DNA of 64,000 nucleotides from NCBI RefSeq assembly GCF_034064985.1, contig NZ_CP139249.1, positions 2,232,001 through 2,296,000 on the forward strand, given 5' to 3'. Position 1 is the stretch's first letter. The number at the start of each line of letters is the position of its first letter. Shown one piece after another: positions 27,420 to 35,162 of this stretch. Source of the DNA: Acinetobacter pittii. GTDB taxonomy: Bacteria; Pseudomonadota; Gammaproteobacteria; Pseudomonadales; Moraxellaceae. The notes under the pieces were generated by a model. It was given only the letters and a program-made list of their open reading frames with translations, was not told the DNA's origin and did no database searches. The position numbers and the translations under genes are program-made.

Positions 27420-27484
27420 TCAAAGTAGTTATCACTGCGGAGTCTTGTTATTTTAAATTCGATTTCTGAATTAGCCTTCGGCTC
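27420..27484 (+). repeat. Intergenic direct repeat D2
   Basis: Begins tcaaagtagttatcactgcg and ends tagccttcggct; a diverged copy of 27191-27252. A shorter inverted trace, taagactccgtcgcgacagt, is seen near 27651. Confidence 0.65.
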
Positions 27485-27494
27485 GTGCTAAGAG

Positions 27495-27625
27495 TCATCT
27501 ACAGCCTGTGCATAATTTATAAAAATAATATTTTTGCAACATTTCCTGATAGATGAAAACAGTGAACAGGTTCTGTAGATGACAAAGTTTTTTGGTTACT
27601 TTTTCCAAAAAAAGTAACAGAATTA
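27495..27625 (-). repeat. Intergenic palindromic element, copy B
   Basis: Core 27495-27582 runs from tcatctacagcctg to aacaggttctgtagatga, with terminal inverted repeats of about 10 bp; a following hairpin gttacttttt/aaaaagtaac lies at 27595-27618. It is the near-identical reverse complement of copy C at 29422-29551, so the LysE-LysR pair between them is flanked by inverted repeats. Confidence 0.8.
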
Positions 27626-27696
27626 ACTACTTTATTATGACGTATAAACGGTAAGACTCCGTCGCGACAGTACTCCCACTTATAAAGAAAACTAAC

Positions 27697-28335
27697 TTAA
27701 ACAAACAATCCCCAAATCAATCTCAATGCAATGCCAATCAACAACAATCCCATTACCCTTTCAAAATAAACCCCAAACTCCAAAAATCTTTTACGTACAA
27801 TAGGCTGTGCAAACAGTACACTCACCACCATAAACCAGATGGCATTGACCATACACATCCAGACCCCATAAAAAACCTGAACTTTCATTGGGGTAGTCGT
27901 ACTTACAATCGTAGTGAAAATTGCCAGAAAAAAGATAGTAGCTTTTGGGTTCAATGCATTAGTAAGAAAACCCATTGTAAAAGCTTTAAATAAACTCGGC
28001 GTGTCACTGTCTGCTGAGCCATTAATCTCAATAGTGGTATTCGGCTGACTACGTAAACACTGCCATCCTAAATACACTAAGTAAGCTGCCCCCGCTGTTC
28101 TGATTAGTGACATGAGCCATTCACTTTGCTGAATCAAAAAGCCAATACCAACAAGTGTATAAAACACATGGACTGAAATCCCGACACCAATACCAATCGC
28201 AGTCAGACATCCAATTAAGTAGCCATAACGTACACTTTGCCTGACCGTAATCACAAAATCTGGTCCCGGTAAAATCACCGCCATAAAGTGAATAAGAGCT
28301 AGCGTTAAAAACTCATGTCCATACAACTGCCACAT
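27697..28335 (-). CDS. LysE-family translocator
   Basis: A 212-aa protein with the family start (HEFLTLALIHFMAVILPGPD, residues 5-24, ending in the conserved PGPDF) and about six hydrophobic segments; SLFKAFTMGFLTNALNPKAT is the central signature. It exports amino acids or their derivatives. Divergent from a LysR gene at 28427, an arrangement common for lysE-lysG/argP-type pairs. Both genes sit inside the inverted repeats B and C. Confidence 0.88.
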   Translation of the reverse strand: MWQLYGHEFLTLALIHFMAVILPGPDFVITVRQSVRYGYLIGCLTAIGIGVGISVHVFYTLVGIGFLIQQSEWLMSLIRTAGAAYLVYLGWQCLRSQPNTTIEINGSADSDTPSLFKAFTMGFLTNALNPKATIFFLAIFTTIVSTTTPMKVQVFYGVWMCMVNAIWFMVVSVLFAQPIVRKRFLEFGVYFERVMGLLLIGIALRLIWGLFV

Positions 28336-28426
28336 AACAATTTAGTTTCCTGAAAATCACAGAAAAGATTGTATTGCGATTTTCTAGACGCGATAATCCA
28401 ATCAAAATCCAAATAACTTTTGCCTC

Positions 28427-29362
28427 ATGAGCACAAATCAAAGTCTGGTTCTGTTAAATGAAATGGCGACTTTCGTTAAGGTTGTCGAGTCGGAAAGTTT
28501 TTCTGAAACGGCTCGCCAGCTTGGTACAACACCTTCTGCTGTTAGTCGTGCGATTGCTCGTTTAGAACGTGCTTTAGGCACCCGCTTACTCTATCGGACC
28601 ACCCGGAAACTTCGTTTAAGTGAAAGTGGACAACAGGTCTATCAACGCTGTTTAGACATGGTGAATGCGGCACAAGCAGTCATGGAAAGTTCAGGTCAAT
28701 TTCATGTCGAGCCAGAAGGTATTATTCGTATGAGTGTTCCGAAAGCTGTGGGACATTTTATGATTCATCCGCATTTACCCGAGTTTTTAGAACGCTACCC
28801 GAAAATTGATATACAAATGCTTTTAGAAGATCGCTATGTAGATCTCATTGATGATGGCATCGATTTAGCACTTCGAATTACAGAGCAACCACCGGGTGGC
28901 CTTATGGGTCGAAAGCTGATTGATATTGATCACTTGGTTTGTGCTACACCTGAATATTTAGCAAAACATGGCACACCGAACCATCCTCATGATTTAAAGC
29001 AGCATGAATGTATTTACTTAGGTGAACAAGTCAGTGACTCAAAATGGAAATTTCAGCAAGGAAATAAATCGATCAGTGTGGCTGTGCGTGGGCGTTATGC
29101 TGCAAATCATACGGGTGTGCGTTTGAGTGCCGCATTACAACATTTAGGTATTGCTAGCTTGCCTTACTTTGTTGCACGCCATGCTCTACAACAAGGTACC
29201 TTAGTTCAGGTTTTACCAGATTGGTATTTTAAAACCTATTATAGTGGCGGACTGTGGTTACTCTACCCACCGACACGGCATGTCCCACCTAAATTGAGTG
29301 TATTTATTCAATATTTGGCAGATAAATTAGCAGCAGAGCCGACTTTATTTAAGTTAAAGTAA
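28427..29362 (+). CDS. LysR-family regulator
   Basis: A 311-aa LysR protein with HTH at about residues 12-65 (ARQLGTTPSAVSRAIARLER) and a CrgA-like effector domain. It is divergent from the LysE-type exporter and probably controls it. The 91-bp gap between them holds imperfect dyads (for example tattgcg and cgcgata). Confidence 0.88.
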   Translation: MSTNQSLVLLNEMATFVKVVESESFSETARQLGTTPSAVSRAIARLERALGTRLLYRTTRKLRLSESGQQVYQRCLDMVNAAQAVMESSGQFHVEPEGIIRMSVPKAVGHFMIHPHLPEFLERYPKIDIQMLLEDRYVDLIDDGIDLALRITEQPPGGLMGRKLIDIDHLVCATPEYLAKHGTPNHPHDLKQHECIYLGEQVSDSKWKFQQGNKSISVAVRGRYAANHTGVRLSAALQHLGIASLPYFVARHALQQGTLVQVLPDWYFKTYYSGGLWLLYPPTRHVPPKLSVFIQYLADKLAAEPTLFKLK

Positions 29363-29421
29363 TATAAAGTCAAAGAATTAGCACGATGGAATCCAACCTT
29401 TTAACCTCTAAAGCAATCAGC

Positions 29422-29551
29422 TAATTCTGTTACTTTTTTTGAAAAAAGTAACCAAAAAACTTTCTCATCTACAGAACCTGACCACTGTTTACATCTATAA
29501 AAAATATTGCAAAAACATTATCTTTATAAATTATGGGCAGGCTGTAGATGA
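29422..29551 (+). repeat. Intergenic palindromic element, copy C
   Basis: Core 29465-29551 runs from tcatctacagaacctg to caggctgtagatga; the leading hairpin gttacttttttt/aaaaaagtaac is at 29429-29452. By eye it matches the reverse complement of copy B at most positions over about 128 bp. Confidence 0.8.
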
Positions 29552-29601
29552 ATCTTAGCTAGAGCAAAGACTATCTAGAGTTCTAATCGTTATTAGCACG
29601 A

Positions 29602-30468
29602 TTATTCAACCAATAAATCTTTTGGATTAATCGTATCGCCATAGACTGGTTTTAACGTTTTTTCATAAGTCTGATGAATCACACCTTCTTTTGCCAGTTT
29701 CTCTAAATCTTGGTTCAACCAGTCCAGTAACTCTTTATCGCCTTTTTTCACTGCTGGTGCAATTAAGTCCTGCTCACCTAAATTAGTAATGCCAACAGTG
29801 TAATTTGGATTTTCTTTAGCCCAAGCTAAAACCAGCAAGTTATCATGGGCAAGCGCAGCACCACGTCCATCTTTTAAAGCATCAAAAGTTTCAGTGTTTT
29901 GTTCATACTTTTGTAGTTTAATTTCAGGATGAGTCTTGGTGAAGAATGAATCAGCCGTTGTACCTTTGTTTACCAACAAAGTTTTATCTTTAAGTTGAGC
30001 CACATCGGTAATGGGATGACTTTTTGGAGAAACAACCCCCAAAGCAACTTTTAAATAAGGCTTAGCAAAATCGACTACTTCTTTACGTTCTGGTGTAACT
30101 GTAAAGTTTGCAAAAATAATATCCACTTTATTGGCTTTTAAGTATTCGACACGGTTCGCCGCTTCAGTTAAAACAAACTCAACTTTGTTTTCATCACCCA
30201 ACAAGTCTTTAGCGACATGCTTAGCAATTTCTACATCAAAGCCCTGATTTTTACCTTGAGCATCTAAATATCCAAACGGCGGTTTATCACTAAATACGCC
30301 AATTCGTACCACGCCATTCTTTTTGATCTGTTCAATACTCGACACAGTTTGTGTGGTATCTGCCGTTTTTTCAGTAGACTGAGTTCCTTTGTCACATGCA
30401 ACTAAACCTAAACTCAGTAAAGACGCAGCTAAAATATGCTTCACGTTTTGAAATGTTAATGTTGTCAT
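29602..30468 (-). CDS. Polar amino-acid ABC transporter substrate-binding lipoprotein (second copy)
   Basis: A 288-aa family 3 solute-binding protein. The N-terminal lipoprotein signal ends at the lipobox LVAC (C25), then a binding domain with RIGVFSDKPPFGYLDAQG and ERKEVVDFAKPYLK. The pattern suits glutamate/aspartate or a similar polar amino acid. It is a close paralogue of the next gene upstream (30551-31411), sharing long runs such as ERKEVVDFA.PYLK. Last gene of the transporter operon, 82 bp after its twin. Confidence 0.88.
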   Translation of the reverse strand: MTTLTFQNVKHILAASLLSLGLVACDKGTQSTEKTADTTQTVSSIEQIKKNGVVRIGVFSDKPPFGYLDAQGKNQGFDVEIAKHVAKDLLGDENKVEFVLTEAANRVEYLKANKVDIIFANFTVTPERKEVVDFAKPYLKVALGVVSPKSHPITDVAQLKDKTLLVNKGTTADSFFTKTHPEIKLQKYEQNTETFDALKDGRGAALAHDNLLVLAWAKENPNYTVGITNLGEQDLIAPAVKKGDKELLDWLNQDLEKLAKEGVIHQTYEKTLKPVYGDTINPKDLLVE

Positions 30469-30550
30469 TATTTCACCCTATCGTTCTTGTAAAAGTCTTA
30501 TTTAAAATCGCAGCGCCTACTTTTAAACACTGCTCTAGCGATATCGAAAA

Positions 30551-31411
30551 TTATTGGCCTACATCTAAAAACACATTCGGATTGACCGAGTCACCGTAAA
30601 TTGGTTTCAAGGTTTCATCATAAATTTTCTTAATTTCACCACTAGTTCTTAGCTGCTTAATTTCAGTATTAAGCCAATTCAATAATTGGGTATTGCCCTT
30701 TTTCACTGCTGGTGCAATAAACTCTTGATCACCAATAGACTGAATACCCGCCACATAACTTGGGTTCTTCGCGGCCCATGCCAAAGCATACGTACTATCT
30801 TGTGAAATTGCGTCACCACGACCGTCGGTTAAGGCTTTAAACGCATCCGAGTTTCTTTCAAACTTAAGTAAATTCACTTTCGGATAATGCTTGGTAAAGT
30901 AAGTATCCGAACTTGTGCCTTTATTTACAATTAAAGTTTTACCTTCTAATTGGGCAATGTCAGTAATTGGCTTGGCTTTAGGCGAGACAATACCAAACGC
31001 ACCTTTTAAATAAGGCTCGGCAAAATCGACAACTTCTTTACGTTCAGGCGTTACTGTAAATGTCGCGAACACCACATCGGCACGATTTGATTTTAAAAAC
31101 TCCACCCGATTTGAAGCTTCAGTCACAATAAACTCAACTTTCTTTTCATCACCGAGCAAGTCTTTGGTCACTCGTTTTGCTAAGGCCACATCAAAGCCCT
31201 GATTATTCCCCGCACTATCTACGTAACCAAACGGCGGATCATCAGCAAAAACAGCAACGCGTAGAACTCCATTTTTTTTGACTTGCTCTAAAGAATGGTC
31301 TTCTTGAGCATTACTTGCCTGTTCAGTGGATGGCGTTTTACTACATGCAGTTAACAACACCCCAACAACAGCAAGACTGCTTAATATTTTTATTGAATTA
31401 CGTTTAAACAT
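30551..31411 (-). CDS. Polar amino-acid ABC transporter substrate-binding lipoprotein (first copy)
   Basis: A 286-aa family 3 solute-binding protein with lipobox LLTAC (C23) and the same binding-domain landmarks as its paralogue downstream (VAVFADDPPFGYVDSAGNN, ERKEVVDFAEPYLK). It lies 30 bp after the ATPase gene and belongs to the same transcript. Having two binding proteins lets one ABC core serve two ligands or two affinity ranges; which amino acids is not visible. Confidence 0.88.
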   Translation of the reverse strand: MFKRNSIKILSSLAVVGVLLTACSKTPSTEQASNAQEDHSLEQVKKNGVLRVAVFADDPPFGYVDSAGNNQGFDVALAKRVTKDLLGDEKKVEFIVTEASNRVEFLKSNRADVVFATFTVTPERKEVVDFAEPYLKGAFGIVSPKAKPITDIAQLEGKTLIVNKGTSSDTYFTKHYPKVNLLKFERNSDAFKALTDGRGDAISQDSTYALAWAAKNPSYVAGIQSIGDQEFIAPAVKKGNTQLLNWLNTEIKQLRTSGEIKKIYDETLKPIYGDSVNPNVFLDVGQ

Positions 31412-31441
31412 TCACTTCCTCATGATTCAAATAATAAAAAT

Positions 31442-32173
31442 TTAGTAAGACAAAATATTTAAGAAGGCTTTCGCTCGTTCTGTTTTTGGCTGTTTAAAAA
31501 ATTCTTCTGGTGAAGCCTGTTCAATAATCTTGCCCTTATCCATAAAAATAATGCGGTCGGCAACCTTGCGTGCAAAGGACATCTCATGTGTCACAATCAA
31601 CATGGTCATGCCTTCATTCGCCAACTTAAGGACTACATCAAGTACTTCTCTCACCATTTCCGGATCAAGCGCAGCAGTAATTTCATCAAGTAAAATGACT
31701 TTAGGTTGCATAACTAGCGAACGCACAATAGCGATACGCTGTTTTTGTCCACCAGAAAGTTGTCGTGGATAATCAAGTTTTCGCTCAAACAATCCCACTC
31801 GCTTTAGCAACTCATCTGCGACTTGTTCTGCTTCATCGCGGTGGCGTTTTTGTACTTTGAGTGGTCCGAGCAAAATATTGTCAATGACGTTCATATGCCC
31901 AAATAGCTCATAGTTCTGAAAAACCATGCCAATTTTTTGACGAGCATTAGTCCAGTCCACATCTTTACCCAAAACACCTGAACCGGTTAAACGGATTTCA
32001 CCACCCTGAATCGGTTCTAAGCCATTAATACAGCGTAATAAAGTACTTTTACCGCAGCCCGATGGGCCTAAAATAACAACCACCTCTCCTTGTTCTACAT
32101 CCAGATCAATGCCCTGTAAAATATGACTTTGTGCAAATGATTTCTGTAATTGTTGTATCGATAACAAAGGCAT
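31442..32173 (-). CDS. Amino-acid ABC transporter ATPase
   Basis: A 243-aa ATPase of the GlnQ/GltL class: Walker [11 protein letters not shown]-loop [14 protein letters not shown], signature [11 protein letters not shown], Walker [18 protein letters not shown] 32173, 2 bp past the upstream permease stop and preceded by GGGAG, gives the family start [13 protein letters not shown]; the frame further upstream is the overlap with the permease gene. The Q-loop region lacks no key residue; the Walker B glutamate is present. Confidence 0.95.
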   Translation of the reverse strand: MPLLSIQQLQKSFAQSHILQGIDLDVEQGEVVVILGPSGCGKSTLLRCINGLEPIQGGEIRLTGSGVLGKDVDWTNARQKIGMVFQNYELFGHMNVIDNILLGPLKVQKRHRDEAEQVADELLKRVGLFERKLDYPRQLSGGQKQRIAIVRSLVMQPKVILLDEITAALDPEMVREVLDVVLKLANEGMTMLIVTHEMSFARKVADRIIFMDKGKIIEQASPEEFFKQPKTERAKAFLNILSY

Positions 32174-32175
32174 AA

Positions 32176-32841
32176 TTACTCCCAGACCTTTTCTAAGTGT
32201 GCCGCCAAACGCGATAAGGGGTAGCAAATCAGAAAATACAAAATAAAAATAAAGCCATAAATCCAAAGAGAAGCGCTCGGCACGGTCAACAGCGAATTTT
32301 CAATAATTTGCTGGCCAACTTTAATGACCTCAACCACACCGATCAGGACTGCCAAAGAGCTGGTTTTCACCATTCGAGTAAATAAGTTAATCGCGCCTGG
32401 TGTTACTCGTTTTAGACTTTGCGGAAAAATGACATACACCAAGGCTTGAACATGGGTAAGTCCAAGCGCATAGGCCGAATCACGTTGATGTTGATCAATC
32501 GAAGTAATCGCTGCACGAACCAAATCGCCCATTTCTGCCGTACCCCATAAAACAAATACAACAACACACACCCACATTGCGGAAAATTGCCAGTTAAACC
32601 ATGTCGCAAAGCCGAAATAAAACACAAATAGCAAAACTAAAATTGGAATGATTCGAATGGCTTCTAAATACAGACGGCACAGCGCTTTAACGACTATGTT
32701 TTTAGAAGTCATAATGACGCCGAAAACTGTGCCAAAAATTGCAGAGAAAAACACCGAAATAAAAGCAATTTTTGCAGTTGCCCAAAGTCCCCACATTAAA
32801 CGTTCGAGGTGACTCGCTTGAAATAGATAATCAAGTTCCAT
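32176..32841 (-). CDS. Amino-acid ABC transporter permease (second)
   Basis: A 221-aa membrane protein of the HisM/GltK class with about five TM segments and the EAA-type loop ([20 protein letters not shown], residues 132-151) that contacts the ATPase. It overlaps the first permease gene by 11 bases. The two permeases probably form a heterodimer. Confidence 0.92.
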   Translation of the reverse strand: MELDYLFQASHLERLMWGLWATAKIAFISVFFSAIFGTVFGVIMTSKNIVVKALCRLYLEAIRIIPILVLLFVFYFGFATWFNWQFSAMWVCVVVFVLWGTAEMGDLVRAAITSIDQHQRDSAYALGLTHVQALVYVIFPQSLKRVTPGAINLFTRMVKTSSLAVLIGVVEVIKVGQQIIENSLLTVPSASLWIYGFIFILYFLICYPLSRLAAHLEKVWE

Positions 32842-33502
32842 GGCTCACCTTCCGACTTCTGTGCTCCAGATAACTGGTTAAAATAGATACGGGCAATAAA
32901 ATAATCAGATAAGCCATGATGAGTAAGAACAAAGCTTCGGTGGTTTTATAGTCCATGCCAATTAAGTCTTTGGTGACAAAAAGCAGTTCAACGACAGCAA
33001 TAGCACTGACCACAGAACTTTCTTTAATTAGAAATAGGCAATTTGCCCCTATTGCCGGAATTGAAATAGCCAGTGCTTGAGGGAAAATGACATATCTAAA
33101 AATTTGAATCGGTTGTAGACCAATACTTTTTGCTGAGTCAATCTGCCCTTTGGCCACCGACTGCAAACCTGCTCGGAAAGCTTCGGCCATATAGCTTCCA
33201 CCTAAGAAGGTCAGTCCGATCACACCACAAGCAAAACCATCAATTTTGATACCGAGTTTTGGCAAACCGTAATACAAAAAGAACAGTTGAATTAATAAAG
33301 GGGTATTTCGAGATAACTCAATATAGAACTGGGCAATTCTATTTAGCACCCGCACGCGATATGTGATTAAAATGCTGCAAATTAGCCCTACAATAATTGC
33401 CAAAATAATGCTGATAATTGAAATTTCCAGCGTGGTCAAAGTTGCAGAGAAGAATTGCGGCAACACACTATGGATATACTGCCAGTTCAAGGAAAATTCC
33501 AA
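32831..33502 (-). CDS. Amino-acid ABC transporter permease (first)
   Basis: A 223-aa HisQ/GltJ-class permease with about five TM segments, EAA loop AKSIGLQPIQIFRYVIFPQ, and the conserved ELSRNTPLLIQLFFLYYGLP near residue 62. First gene of the operon; the promoter is likely within the 270-bp gap before the GNAT gene at 33776. Confidence 0.92.
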   Translation of the reverse strand: MEFSLNWQYIHSVLPQFFSATLTTLEISIISIILAIIVGLICSILITYRVRVLNRIAQFYIELSRNTPLLIQLFFLYYGLPKLGIKIDGFACGVIGLTFLGGSYMAEAFRAGLQSVAKGQIDSAKSIGLQPIQIFRYVIFPQALAISIPAIGANCLFLIKESSVVSAIAVVELLFVTKDLIGMDYKTTEALFLLIMAYLIILLPVSILTSYLEHRSRKVSHGT

Positions 33503-33723
33503 AAAAATAATATTAAAACGCTATAAATATTTAGCTTTCATCAGCCATTAAATATTTGTGTAACAAGTTTATTTTTTTCCCAATTGGTCTAAAACTATTT
33601 TTATTAGATAAGCTTTTCTATAAGTTTGATAAATTCGATCTGGTAATCGAAAACCTTTAAAGCAGTTGAATACAACCGCTCAAAACATATTCACTAAAAC
33701 AAAGATGAATAATAAAACCAATA

Positions 33724-33751
33724 AAAAATCGGACACCAAGGCCCGATTTTT
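33724..33751. terminator. Bidirectional terminator
   Basis: Arms aaaaatcgg (33724-33732) and ccgattttt (33743-33751) with flanking A and T runs; it lies just past the stop of the small GNAT gene. Confidence 0.75.
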
Positions 33752-33775
33752 ATTAAATGATTTTCAATTTATTGC

Positions 33776-34060
33776 TTACTTTCTCAGTACATCGCCAATG
33801 CTTGGGTCTTTATCAAAAACCGATTTAGCATATGGGCAAAGCGGAATTACTTTTACGTCTTTTTCACGAACAAAAGCCACCAAAGCATCAAGTAATTGGC
33901 GACCTACGCCTTGTCCACGATAATTTTCATTCACATCTGTGGCATCAATAATCAGCATACCTTCGCCTGCCCATGTATAAGTCATTTCGCCTGCAACGGT
34001 TTCACCATCAAGTAAGCTAAAGCTGCCGTGTTTTGTATCATCTTTTTGTTGAATATTCAC
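33776..34060 (-). CDS. Small GNAT-fold acetyltransferase (YidJ/Gtn10-like)
   Basis: A 94-aa single-domain GNAT of the short class (COG2388 type). The acetyl-CoA loop is ENYRGQGVGRQLLDALVAF (residues 44-62), followed by VKVIPLCPYAKSVFDKDP. The start is GTG 34060 with AGGA upstream. Substrates of this subfamily are not known. Confidence 0.85.
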   Translation of the reverse strand: MNIQQKDDTKHGSFSLLDGETVAGEMTYTWAGEGMLIIDATDVNENYRGQGVGRQLLDALVAFVREKDVKVIPLCPYAKSVFDKDPSIGDVLRK

Positions 34061-34202
34061 AATGAATTCCTCGTATTATGGCTCAAATTTATTTAAAAAT
34101 GACTTTATATATCTTTATCTATAAGAACAAATTTAACTGTAAAAAAATAGCCTATTTTTAGCAGTGAGTCTGTATGCTTTTTAAATACAATCTTCACTTA
34201 AA

Positions 34203-35162
34203 TTAGTAAAACTCTTGTACCAAGCTATTAATATGCGCCACCGCAGCAGTTCGGTTTTCAACGCAAAGTTTTTCAAAAACATGCTCTAAATGCTTGTTTA
34301 CCGTCCGTGGGCTAAGCTCCAAGATTTCTGCAATATCTTTATTGGTTTTTCCTAACAACAACCAATGCATGACTTCTGCCTCACGTTGAGTCAACTGCGG
34401 GCAATATTTCAAAATATCAGCCATTTCCAAAGCTGGCGTAGATGTCTTGATCTGGATAAGATAATTTTTTGCTACGCTTGTTTCAGATTGCCACGGTGTA
34501 AGCAATAAAAGCTGTAATTGCTGAGATGGTGTTGAATAAGAACAGCTGGTTAATTTTTTGGGGTCTTTTTCATGTTCCAAATCTGAAAACCAAGCTTTTA
34601 AGCCTGCTTCAAAACCTTCTAATTCAGGTAAATATTGATTCAGTAAATCACTGGCTTTTTGAGTTTTCCAAACAATTTTACCGTGAACATCTAGTGCAAG
34701 AATGGCTGTTTCCGTCGCATCAATGACCTGTTTTTGTTGCTGCAATAGTTTGGCATGTGCCAAATGTGTTTTTACCCTTGCTAATACTTCTTCAATATTC
34801 AGAGGTTTGGTTACATAGTCCACCCCGCCAACCTGAAAACCACGCACAATATGCTCTGTCTCAGACAAACCTGTCATAAAAATGACGGGAATAAACTGCG
34901 TAATTGGACTCGTTTTAAGCTGTATACAACTTTCAAAACCATCCATATGTGGCATATTGCCATCGAGTAAAATCATATCCGGTAAGCATCGGTGTGCAAT
35001 TTCAATTGCACTCAATCCATCGGTTGTGACAAGCACGCGGTAACCTGCCTGATCCAGACTTTCATGTAGCAAGCCTAAATTTTCCGGCACATCATCCACA
35101 ATCAGAATAACAGCCTGCTCATTTGGCGAAGCTTGCTGAAAAGAAACATGTTGCGTACTCAT
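34203..35162 (-). CDS. LuxR-type response regulator
   Basis: A 319-aa regulator. REC domain at about residues 17-135 with phospho-acceptor D67 in MILLDGNMP; a middle linker of about 100 residues that looks PAS-like (TAILALDVHGKIVWKTQKAS); C-terminal LuxR HTH at about residues 255-312 (LTQREAEVMHWLLLGKTNKD). Its ATG overlaps the stop of the permease-kinase gene (TAATG), so the two are surely a cognate pair. The divergent permease at 38819 is the likely target. Confidence 0.92.
   Translation of the reverse strand: MSTQHVSFQQASPNEQAVILIVDDVPENLGLLHESLDQAGYRVLVTTDGLSAIEIAHRCLPDMILLDGNMPHMDGFESCIQLKTSPITQFIPVIFMTGLSETEHIVRGFQVGGVDYVTKPLNIEEVLARVKTHLAHAKLLQQQKQVIDATETAILALDVHGKIVWKTQKASDLLNQYLPELEGFEAGLKAWFSDLEHEKDPKKLTSCSYSTPSQQLQLLLLTPWQSETSVAKNYLIQIKTSTPALEMADILKYCPQLTQREAEVMHWLLLGKTNKDIAEILELSPRTVNKHLEHVFEKLCVENRTAAVAHINSLVQEFY

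Noticed and set aside
27133..27696. Coding gene between the desulfurase and the LysE gene
   Set aside because: No frame of useful length; the space is filled by the A, B and D repeats.
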